This document shows positions 14,501 to 26,500 of a DNA stretch of 64,000 nt, piece by piece; the first letter of the stretch is position 1, and the number at the start of each line of letters is the position of its first letter. The notes beneath the pieces are model-generated. The model worked only from the letters and a program-made list of their open reading frames with translations. It was not told where the DNA came from and ran no database searches. Source of the stretch: Lichenostomus cassidix (lineage: Eukaryota; Chordata; Aves; Passeriformes; Meliphagidae); the NCBI GenBank assembly GCA_008360975.2, contig CM039211.1, positions 51,334,077 through 51,398,076 on the forward strand. Direction: 5' to 3'. The position numbers and the translations under genes were made by a program.

Positions 14501-17500
14501 TGCTTCTGGAAGTGCTGAACTGTGAAAAAAAAAAAAACTTCTCTAATATTCATAGCACTATTTCTTCATCTTTTTGTTGTGGTGGCCCAAAACAGAATCA
14601 GTGCAGTGATGCTGCTGATTTCCATAACTGTTTGTATGGCACCCAGTGTTTCAGATGGGATTGTGTCCCTGCCTCAAACTTGAAGCGAAATCTCCTTTTA
14701 CCCTTCTGGTCTGACTGGAAGGCAGACCAGAAGGGTAGAAGGGTAACAGAGGAACCTGGTTCATCACTATAGCCTTGTATAGTCTACATGCTTTTGTCCC
14801 CCTGCAATAGTTAATTTGCCTTTTAGACAGATTTGAAAGGTAAGAATGAAGTTGGCAATGATTTTGAGATGTTTCAAAGGAGTGTCAGCCTACCTGAGAT
14901 CCTTTGTTGTGTTCATCCAGATAGGGACAGGACAGAGGAGTAGCTGTGATAGTATGGAAGATAAATGCTGATTCCACATGCTCCTAAATAATACAACAGC
15001 TACAGATGTGTGCTTTGAAATCTTGTCCTATAATTTGCTAGTAGCAAAAAAACCCCTCTACAACAAAACACAAAAGGGAAGTGTACCTCTCTAGAAACAA
15101 AACCCCTAAACCCCAAAATATATTTGCAATGAATGATAGTGGGGTGAAGTAGGTTTGAAAAGAGGTGGAAAAGAATCCATTTCGAGGAATGTGTTATTTA
15201 AGTATTGTTTTTAAAATCTATCTGTTTTGATTCCTTCTTGCTCAACTCACTTATTTATTGAATTTCACTAATAAATTATAGAAACCTCAGTCTTTTGTGG
15301 ATAAACACATGCCTTGTGTTTGGAAGCTACTGAGAAAATATGTACGTACTCAGCTGTTTTCTTTCAAAAAGCACCCCAGAGCTCTAGGAATAATGAGTGT
15401 GGGTTATGCTATATTGATATGAAAATATTAGTTCTTAGGACATTAAATCAACTTTCTTCATTTTCCAAAATAGCTAATGAGACAAATATATTTGAGATGG
15501 TCTTGGATGGGCTTACAGGTCCTTGTTCCTCTACACTTAAGAAAGGTATCAGTGATTCATGCGTCTTCTGCTAGTTATTACAGGGATGTAATTAATGCAA
15601 GCCAAAACAGAACATAGATCCAGAGTTACAAGCTGTGCTAAAATGTGTTCAGATCTCAATTTTCCCCCAATACTAGCTTTTGCATTTCTTTACCCATCTT
15701 TCACTAAGATTTTCTACTTGTTTATACATCCCCTATGACCTGAGATACACTGACAGCTCCTCTCTATTAGAGATGCTTGTTAGAAATGCAAAAAAGATTT
15801 CTCTTTCTGTAAGACTTAAAAACACAGCACAAAGAAAATTGTAATGCAGATTTATTCTGTATTGGCACATCTACGTCAAGGGTTAAAGGACAAGCTCCAT
15901 AAAAGTGATTTTCTCTTGTACAGAAAGCAAACAGCTCAACCACACGCAATTCTTTTAATGCCTAATTTTCTTCTTTGCAGTTTATATCTCTTCAAACTAG
16001 GATTAGCTCCACAGATCCAGGACCTTCTCGGAAAAGTAGACTTCACAGGTAAAAAGATGCATATCTAATCATATGTTAGGTTTTTTTTTTTAACCCCGTA
16101 AATCTGCTAACATTGTACATATTTTCTATTATGGCCTTTCTTCTCTGACAACATTGTTACAAACACTGTTACAAATTAAACAGGGGGGAGGCTGCTGTGT
16201 TTAATGAGTGTCTGTCCCAAAGGACAGGAGGGAGTGAGTTTGCATGGAATACTTGTCATATCTTAGAGTCTTTCCAAAAGGGGAGGAAACCACCTCAGAT
16301 ACCCTGGTCACAAGCACTTTCTGGAACGTTTTTGTAGGTATGGTGATTCATACTGAAACTGTTATGCTTTCGTTCTGATAATATTTCCTTTTTTTTTCTT
16401 CTTTTTTTTTTTCTTCTTTTTTTTTTTTTTTTTTTTGTCTGAACAGAGGAAGAAATCAGCAACATGCGAAAGGAGCTAGAGAAATATGGTATACAGATGC
16501 CATCTTTTAGTAAAATTGGTGGGATTCTGGCCAGTGAATTATCAGTGGACGAAGCTGCATGTAAGTGTGGCCCCTGTTGTATTCTCTGCTGAACACTTTG
16601 GCAGAATGCTAACAAAATATTTTCCATGTTCTACTTCACCTAGTTTGCCACCTCTTAAAAACTAGAAAGAAAAGCAAACAAGTTTTCACTATCACATTGC
16701 TTAATTGTTACAAGAGCTCTTGAAAATTTGCAGTCTGCGTTTTTCCATATCTCCATTGAACCATAGGAAGTGCTACCAGAAGCAAAGATTTCTTACAGTA
16801 TTTTGAATGAGTTTAATGTTTTGGTAGCTAGTGCTCCTCTAGAATAATGAACTCTGTGCATGTGTCTGCACCACATGGGTACAACTTAGATGGCCATAGG
16901 AAGACAGTGTCTTCTCTGTACCTCCTTGTTCTGTTTTTTGCCTTTTGCAGTTTTCCTAAAGAACCCAAACAACTTGCTGTGAGGACAAGTAATTGTTCCA
17001 GGCAGACAGCTCTCTCACATATGGTGGTGTATATGTGGAGTTTGTCTCCACAGGTAGCTTTCCATCTGTGTCACCACTGGCGTGTGACCCTTAGCATGGC
17101 AGAACTCTGCTGGAGGGTAGGTCCTGCTGGACTGTTAAGGTTTCTTGAGTCTATCTTGAGCAGCTTCCATTCACAAACAGAATTAAATGCTTTTTCTGCT
17201 GCCCCTGCCTATTAATCTATAAATTTGGGTGGTTTTCTCTGCCTCACCCTTTTTTTTTTTTTTTTTTTTTTTTGTATCTGTGAAATGAAGGGATATATTA
17301 CAAAAAGAAAAAAGAAATTGCTTGAATTTAAATGATATGAAATCAAGTATGTCAAGTTAAAACGACAGTTGAGCTCTAGTTATTTTGTTTAAGATCCTAG
17401 CATTTTCAGAAGGGTAAACTGAAGAACAGAAGGGTTGGCTTTAGTATGTTCCATTGTTACTTCGTTCAGCCTTACAAAGTGGCATGTCTTGGTTTGGAAA

Positions 17501-20500
17501 CAAACCAGTAGGAGATCACAAGTCAAGACTGAAATTAAAAATAAGTGAAATAATACAAGGAAAAAGCACTGACAAAGTCAGATACAACCTAACACCCTGT
17601 TAGGGTGGTAGTAGCAGTCCAGTTGAAGCGGTGATCCTGTGAAGGTCTAGTCTCCAGCTGAAGATCCAGTAGTAGCTCTGGTCCTCTGGGAACCCAGTAG
17701 ACAGGGCTGGCTCAGGCAGTTCCAAGGCCAGGTTATATCCAGGTGGGAACACCTGGCTCCTCCCTCCTCGGCAGAGCATCTCACAATGGGATAAGTCCAT
17801 GAGTCACACGGTGGGTCCCTGATGGCCCATTGCCTGTCATGCGGGGTGGGTCATTAGCAAGTGATAATAGCTAACGGATGGCCCATTGCCTGTCATCTGG
17901 AGTGGGTGATAGCAGCTAACGGCCCACAGCTGGTGGTAATAGAATACTTAACTACATCAATATTGCAACCTAGGACATTATCCACCCCTTATTCTATTAC
18001 CATCTACACAGTTCTCACTTAAGATAAGGTCTCCTTGTGGGACACAATGGGTTTCTCCATCTGCCTGCATCACCCACCAAGTGTAACCAGGTCCTTGGGC
18101 AAAAACCACTCCACGGATGGGTTTGCCTTTCCCTGAGGTGGGACTAATCCAAACAGTCTTTCCTAAAAAACCTCTTATGTGTACCACAGGGACTTTATCT
18201 CCATCCACTGTGTGCAAAGGTTCGGACTCGGCAGGACCGGCTCGATTGATAGAACCTCTTGTGTTAACCATCCAGGTGGCCTTTGCTAAGTTCAGTTCCC
18301 AATTTTTGAAGGTTCCCCCGCCAAGTGCCTTCAAAGTTGTCTTAAGTAGTCCGTTGCACCGTTCAACTTTCCCGGCAGCTGGTGCATGTTAGGGGATGTG
18401 GTATATCCATTCAATTCCGTGTTCTCTAGCCCAGGTGCTTATGAGGCCATTCTTGAAATGGGTTCCATTGTCAGACTCGATTCTCTCAGGGGTACCATGT
18501 CTCTACAGGACTTGCTTTTCCAGACCCAAGATGGTGTTCCGGGCAGTAGCATGAGGCACAGGGTAGGTCTCTAACCATCCCGTGGTTGCTTCCACCATGG
18601 TCAACACGTAGCGCTTTCCTTGGCGGGTTTGGGGAAGTGTGATGTAGTCAACTTGCCATACTTCCCCATACTTGTACTTTGACCATCGTCCACCATACCA
18701 CAGAGGCTTCACCCGCTTGGCTTGTTTGATTGCAGCGCAAGTCTCACAGCTGTGGATGACCTGTGAGATGTTGTCCATGGTCAAGTCCACCCCTCGGTCA
18801 CGAGCCCACCTGTATGTCGCTTCTCTCCCTTGATGACCAGAGGCATCATGGGCCCAACGAGCTAGAAATAATTCTCCTTTGTGCTGCCAGTCCAGATCCA
18901 CCTGTGACACTTCCACCTTGGCAGCTCGGTCCACCTGCTCGTTGTTACGATGCTCTTCATTAGCCCGACTCTTGGGTACATGTGCATTCACATGTCGAAC
19001 TTTCACAGTCAGCTTTTCTGCCCGGGCGGCGATGTCCTGCCAAATCTCAGCGGCCCAGATGGGTTTTCCTCTGCGCTGCCAGTTAGCCTTTCTCCAGCGA
19101 TCTAACCATCCCCATAGCGCGTTGGCTAACATCCAGGAGTCAGTGTAGAGATAGAGCCTTGGCCATTTCTCTCGTTCAGCAATATCCAAAGCCAGTTGGA
19201 TGGCTTTAAGCTCTGCGACCTGACTCGATCCACCTTGTCCCTCGGTAGCCTGTACAGCTTGTCGTGTGGGGCTCCATACTGCAGCTTTCCATTTCCGATC
19301 TGCGCCTACAATTCGGCAGGACCCATCGGTGAAGAGGGCATAGCGTCTTTCACTCTCCGGCAGCTCGTTATACGGGGGTGCTTCCTCGGCACGTGCTACT
19401 TGCTCCTCTGCTTCTTCTGAAGATAATTTAACAGTCTCACCTTCAGGCCAGTTTGTTATGATTTCCAGAATCCCAGGGCGATTCGGGTTTCCAATACGGG
19501 CGCGCTGTGTGATGAGGGCAATCCATTTGCTCCACGTGGCATCAGTGGCATGGTGAGTAGAGGGAACCCTTCCCTTGAACATCCACCCCAGCACTGGCAA
19601 TCGGGGTGCAAGGAGAAGTTGTGTTTCTGTGCCGATCACCTCTGAGGCAGCTTGGACTCCTTCGTAAGCTGCCAAGATTTCTTTCTTGGTGGGAGTGTAG
19701 TTGACTTCAGACCCTCTGTAACTTCGACTCCAGAATCCCAGTGGTCGACCTCGGGTCTCACCAGGCACCTTCTGCCAAAGGCTCCAGGACAGACCATGGC
19801 TCCCGGCTGCAGAGTAAAGCACATTCTTTACCTCTGGTCCTGTCCTGACTGGTCCAAGGGCTACCGCATGAGCGATCTCCTGTTTGATCTGGGTGAAGGC
19901 TTGCTGCTGTTCCGGGCCCCAGTGGAAATCATTCTTCTTGCGGGTTATGAGGTAGAGAGGACTCACGATCTGGCTGTACTCAGGGATGTGCATTCTCCAA
20001 AAGCCTATGGCGCCTAGGAAGGCTTGCGTCTCCTTCTTGTTGGTTGGTGGAGACATCGCGATGATCTTATTGATGACCTCAGAAGGAATCTGACGCCGTC
20101 CGTCTTGCCACTTTACTCCCAGGAACTGGATCTCTCGGGCAGGTCCCTTGACTTTGCTCTTCTTGATGGCGAAACCGGCTTCCAGGAGAATTCTGATGAT
20201 TTTCTCTCTTTTCCCAAATACTTCCGTTGCTGTGTCCCCCCACACAATGATGTCATCAATATACTGCAGATGTTCTGGAGCCTCACCCTTTTCCAGTGCA
20301 GCCTGGATCAGTCCATGGCAGATGGTAGGACTGTGCTTCCACCCCTGGGGCAGTCGGTTCCACGTGTACTGCACACCCCTCCAGGTGAAAGCAAACTGAG
20401 GCCTGCACTCTGCTGCCAGAGGAATGGAGAAAAAGGCATTGGCAATATCGATGGTCGCATACCACTTTGCTGCCTTGGATTCCAGCTCATACTGAAGTTC

Positions 20501-23500
20501 CAGCATGTCCGGTACAGCAGCACTCAGTGGTGGTGTGACTTCATTCAGGCCACAGTAATCCACCGTCAGTCTCCATTCTTCACTGGACTTACGCACCGGC
20601 CATATGGGGCTGTTAAAGGGTGAGTGAGCCTTGCTGACCACCCCTTGGCTCTCCAGTTCCCGAATCATCTTATGGATGGGGGCCACAGAGTCTCTGTCAG
20701 TGCGGTATTGCTGGCGGTGCACTGTTGCTGTAGCAATTGGTACCCGCTGTTCTTCAATTCTCAGTAGTCCTACAGCAGACGGGTTATCTGAGAGACCAGG
20801 CAGGCTATTCAGTTGTCTTATGTCTTCTGTCTCTACGGCTGCTATCCCAAAAGCCCAGCGATGTCCCTTTGGGTCTTTGAAATATCCACTCCTGAGATAA
20901 TCTATGCCGAGGATGCATGGGGCGTCTGGACCAGTCACAATGGGGTGTTTCAGCCACTCATTCCCAGTTAAACTCACTTCAGCTTCCAGTACAGTCAGCT
21001 GCTGGGATCCTCCTGTCACCCCAGAAATAGAAATGGATTCGGTCCCCACATACCTGGATGGCATCAGAGTGCATTGAGCGCCGGTGTCAACCAAAGCCGT
21101 GTATCTTTGTGGGTCAGACGTGCCAGGCCATCGGATCCACACAGTCCAATAGATCCGGTTATCCCTTTCCTCTACCTGGCTAGAGGCAGGGCTCCTCTAA
21201 TCTTGTTTTTGGTGCACGATGTTCTTCTCCTGTAAATGTGTTCCTGAGGTTCCTTCAAGAGGATCAGTCATATTATCATTTCCATTTTGTCGGGGGTTCT
21301 GTCCACAAGAGACTGGGGCAGTGTTGTACTTAGATGAGCTTCTTGAGGTGGATGTTTCTGTTTTCAACTCACGTACCCGGGCTGCTAAGGTGGAGGTGGG
21401 TTTCCTATCCCACTTCCTCATGTCTTCCCCATGCTCTTGAAGGAAAAACCAGAGGTCACGTCGTGGAGTTTGTTTTCTTTCCCTGACTGGAGTACGTCTG
21501 CTCCTGATGGCAGAGACTCGGGTTGGTTTTGGTGTGGCATGGAAAAATCTTTCTGTGAGCTCTTTCCTTAGTTTCTGATGTCTCTCTTCAATCAATCTCC
21601 GGACTTGCTCGGCCAGGTTTGTTTCTACCGATGAGACCTGGGTGCGTAGTGGGGCGGTGACAGTGTCCTCATAAATTCTCAGTTTGTTTGCTAACACGCC
21701 CACCTGGTCTTCGCCTTCCCTCCACTGCAGTGTTGCCAGGTAACGAGAGTATATCTCTGGTCCGAGCCGCGCGAATCTTAGCCACATTTGTGAAGTGCAC
21801 CGGACATTATCTGGGCTCTTGGGGAATCTCTCGTTGTCTGAGAAAATGATCTCTAGTACGGCCAATTCCCTCAGGCATCGGATACCTTGTTCTATTGTGT
21901 TCCATTTCCTTTGGTGCATCTGGAGGTCTTCTTTGCACAGGTATCTGTCCCGTACACTCAGCAGCAATCGTCGCCAGAGGCTGAGAGTTTCCTGGGTTTT
22001 CCCAATCCCCTGGTCAATGACCACATCCTGAGACAGGGATCCCAGTTGTCTGGCCTCACTTCCATCCAGAATAGTGTCATTAGCTGCGGCGTCCCAGATA
22101 CGGAGCAGCCAGGTCAAGATGGACTCATTCGCCTGCCGGGTGAATTCCCTCCGTAGGTCACGCAGCTCCCCCAGGGATAGAGATCGAGTGATGATCTCTG
22201 GCTCTGTCTCTTCTGCTTGGTGAGATGGTCCTGCCGCATCCTCATCAGTCGCTGTGCGGACTGACTTGCTCTTGGATTTCTTTTTCTGGACAGGGGCAAC
22301 CGCTACTGGCTTTGGCTGTTCTGATTCGGCAATGGTCTGTGTTGACACATTGACTGCTCGCTTGGTTCCTTTCCTCTTGGTGGCAGTTTGCGTGGATGTG
22401 GTGCCTGCTGACTTGTTTCTTTTCTCCTCCTCTTCGAGAAGACGCTGTACAACACCAAGTATTGTTCTGTTTCTCAGCATGAGGTACACTGTGCTGGTCG
22501 CAACAGGAGCAATACGACGGGCAGATAGTATCCCATTTGAGGAAAAATATAGAGAGCGAGGTACAGTACCCATATAGATAAGCCGAGCATCATGGTGCTA
22601 GGATTTCTGAGTTTCCCCAGGTCGTGCCCCACGTTGGGCGCCAAAATATGTCTTGGTTTGGAAACAAACCAGTAGGAGATCACAAGTCAAGACTGAAATT
22701 AAAAATAAGTGAAATAATACAAGGAAAAAGCACTGACAAAGTCAGATATAACCTAACACCCTGTTAGGGTGGTGGTAGCAGTCCGACTGAAGTAGTCCAG
22801 TTGAAGCGGTGATCCTGTGAAGGTCTAGTCTCCAGCTGAAGATCCAGCGTAGCTCTCGTCCTCTGGGAACCCAGTAGACAGGGCTAGCTCAGGCAGTTCC
22901 AAGGCCAGGTTATATCCACGTGGGAACACCTGGTTCCTTCCCTCCTGGGCAGAGCATCTCACAATGGGATGAGATAAGTCCATGAGTCACACGGTGGGTC
23001 CCTGATGGCCCATTGCCTGTCATGCGGGGTGGGTCATTAGCAAGTGATAATAGCTAACGGATGGCCCATTGCCTGTCATCCGGAGTGGGTGATAGCAGCT
23101 AATGGCCCACAGCTGGTGGTAATAGAATACTTAACTACATCAATATTGCAACCTAGGACAGGCATCATTGAAGCAAGCTGATTCCTGATGTTACTTAGTG
23201 GGCTGAAATCTTCAGAGCCTGACTTAAAACACACTTGATGTCAATTTGCATTGCCTGTGTTGTATATTTGGAAGCCTGCTTAATGTGCATGCTTCACCAA
23301 AGCTATCTCTTAAAATGCTGCCTTTTGAAGCAGCAGGGTTTTTATACAGATTTTTAGATATTTAGTGACTACCAAGCACTTTTCCAGGGAGCTTCCTCCC
23401 CTAAGATAAAAGGGCTGAAACATCCTTCACTGAATGCCTTATTATAATGTGTAGGGCTTCCTTTAACTTCTGAAATTTTTTCAGTCTTAGAACAGCAGGG

Positions 23501-26500
23501 TTTCCTGATGCTGCTTCTGTCCCTGTGAGCAAGGATTGTCCTGTAGATAACATGTCCTGCCCCACAACAGGAAACATCTGCTATGGGAGCCCTCACACAC
23601 TAGTGAGGTTGGATATGGAGATCCTGCCAGAGGAAGGGGTCTACCATCCTTCTTCCTAAATGGAATATGCAAAAGGAGATATGAAAGTGAAACAATTGCT
23701 GATGACTCCTACTCTGCTGCCAGCAATTGTAGAAATCAGAGAGGAAAGAATAAGCTTAAGAGCTTTCACAGAGAGCTTATTCTGCATGGAAACCTCTCTC
23801 TTATTCTGTGCTTCCAGGCTGCACTTTGAAGCCAATCAGGCTTCTCACTCTTCTTGGTAGGTGGGTTCACATCTACAAGTATCTGTTCGATTCTCTCCTA
23901 ATCTTGAATGTCTTTTGACAGCTTTTTGCTAGCTCCACCTGAGTTAGTGAAGCCTCTTACACAGCTGTGGAAGACAGAACATCCTTCCTATGTGTTCTGT
24001 GAGGATGGTGGGATCACACATGTTTCTAAGAAGTACAGTTTTCTTAGTCCCTTAAAGTGGATATGGATGTATACACAACTACAGAATGTCTCAAGTACTG
24101 CTGCTTGCAGCCAGTAGAGGCATTAAGACCATTTCAAAGATGTTAACGCCCATACCCTCACCGATGGAATTGTTTGTAAAAACATTAGCATACATCTTCC
24201 CTCTCACTGCAGAGCCAGTTCCAGTGACTGACCACCCTCTCAATCAAAAATGTTCTTTTCCTAATGTTCAACATGAATTTTTTCTTGTCACAAAATTTAA
24301 CGATGAATGAACCAGTGTGTTCCTCTGCTTGTGTCTCCTCCACCATGCTAGCTGCCTGTATTACCCAGCTGATATTGTGCTGAGCTGAGCTGGAGTGAAG
24401 CCATTTTAGAACAACTTTCTGGCATGAACTCAGTGCTAAGCAATGGATTATCCACCAACAGCTATGCAAGTAGCTGCCACCTCTGAGGATGTAAAGCTTC
24501 ACTTCATTTTTCATTTGCCCTTGAGTTTTCAATTATCTGCTCTTCTCTCCAACTTTCCTAAGTTTGTACACTCCTTTGTTTTTCTAAACCCTCAAATCTG
24601 AAGCGTCTTTGCTTTCTTTCATAAACTGAGAGAAACTGAAGTCTTTCAGACGCAGCTAAACTGTTAAACTGTTATTTCAGTTAAACTTACTCTAAAGAAA
24701 CCACACTTTTTACTGCATGCTTTCCTCCTCTTTGGAAGAACCATGCAGGACCATGTAGAAAGTAAGTATTGATAGAGTAAGGAAAGATGGTCATTGTGTT
24801 TTTTCTTCACAACATCTCATCTGTGGCATGAAAGGAAATCCTAGACAAGCTGCTGTTATGATAAATGGGGAGCTGCAGTGTTCTCCTTTGGGATATGCTC
24901 TAGGTACACATTTATCAGGAATTATCTTTTATATAGTAAAGTCTGTAAAATATTTGAGATTAATGTGCTGCCAGACAGCCATTGGGATCTCTTTGTGGCA
25001 TGAAGATCGAGATCCAGAAGTGCAGCTCTAGTGCAAGTCCTCCATCTAGACAGTTTTTAGGGACAAATTTGTGCAGGGAGTAATTGGAAGGGGAGTGTTA
25101 GCCGCTACTTTACACCTAATTCAGCTGTAAGTGGTTTTGAATTTGCACCCTGATGCATATTTACTCTTTGAAAAGACATGTGCTTTTCTGACTCAAAGGC
25201 AAGCCTTTGTTTAGCAGTTGAAGTTTTCTTGTTTTCTCAAAGGAAAGGCTTAACACTTTAGCTGGTCAGTGGTTGTATTGAGTCCTTTTCCCCCCTTTTC
25301 CTGTGTGGTAACATTTTGAGAACCCTGTAAAGCCTGCTGGGTGTTTTTTGCCTCCATTTGAAGTCTGCTGTCTTGTGGCTTTGCAGGTGATAGGAAGAGG
25401 GACTCTTACATCACCATCTCTCATGTGCCCAGTGGTTCATAGAGATCTTGATGTGCAAAGAGACACCTCAGGAAGGCTTAGCTGTGATGGGGCTGCATCC
25501 TGCCTGGGGGGTCTTGAATGTGTTTTTCCACAGCACCAGTTTAATGGAGCTTCAGTTTCCTCATTCTTGTGTAGCATCTCTCATATATACTCAATTTAGA
25601 CAGTACTTTTATATGCTCACAGACACACAGCTTTAAGGCAAAAATTACCAAAAGTACTTTCAATTTCTGCATGTAATTGCCTTCTAAATAAAATAGGACT
25701 CAAATGATAAAATGTAACTCATGTTTTATTTTCTGTCAGTAAAGTATTAACCATGTCATGATTTATTTCCAGCCAGCAGCCAAGCCCTCTCCCACTCCCC
25801 CACCAGAGCGATCAGGGAGAGAATCAGAAGGGTGCAAGCTGGAGAACTCATGGGCTGAGACAGACAGTTTAATAGGGAAAGCAAAGGCTGTGCACACAAG
25901 CAAAGCAAGGAATTAATTCACTGCTTCTCATGGGCAGGCAGGTGTTCAGCCATCTCCAGGAGAGCAGAGCACCATCACACATAATGGTTACTAGGGAAGA
26001 CAAAACTCGGTCGCTCCAAACGTTCCTCCTTCTCCCCATTTTATACACTGAGCATGATACCACATGATCTGGAATATCCCTTTGGTCAGTTTGGGTCACC
26101 TGTCCTGGCTGTGTCTCCTCTCAGCCTCCCAAGCACCCCCAACACCCTCACCAGTCTGGCAGTGCCAAAAGCAGAAAAGGCCTTGGCCCTGTGCAAGTCC
26201 TGCTCAGCAACAACAAGAACATCTCTCCATTATCAACCCTGTGTTCAGTGCAAATCCAAAACACAGTGCCAGCCACTGAGAAGAAAATTAACTCCACCCC
26301 AGCTGAAATCAGCACACCCCTGGCTGGCTGAAGGGTGAACGAGAAACAGACAGAGATGTGCCACCTTTGAGTAAATAGGTAGTTCTGCAGTCTAGAGGAA
26401 ACATGGAATGGAATGTTCAAATCTGTAAATTCCTGAACATAAATTAAACACTTCTTTCAAATAAATCAGAAGAAAGAATGACAGTTCTGACTTTTTTGCT

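Larger units (their letters stand above)
17485..23160 (-). mobile_element. ERV-L-type endogenous retrovirus, near-complete provirus
   Basis: A 5.7-kb provirus on the minus strand. Order from its own 5' end: LTR (22649-23160), primer-binding site (22626-22643), gag (21197-22573), pol (17978-21196), polypurine tract, LTR (17485-17977). The LTRs begin TGTCC and end AGACA. A GGCA duplication flanks the insertion (17481-17484 and 23161-23164). Pol runs directly into the 3' LTR, so env and a dUTPase domain are absent. By eye the LTRs differ by about ten substitutions plus a few small indels, which points to a fairly young copy. It is not competent as it stands, because pol has two nonsense codons. 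I assign it to class III (ERV-L) from the pol sequence character. Confidence 0.93.

Noticed and set aside
20024..20623. Plus-strand open frame of 199 codons
   Set aside because: It is the exact antisense shadow of the retroviral reverse transcriptase region.
17485..23160. An env gene or accessory gene in the provirus
   Set aside because: Pol runs to the polypurine tract at the LTR edge, and there is no space or open frame for env.
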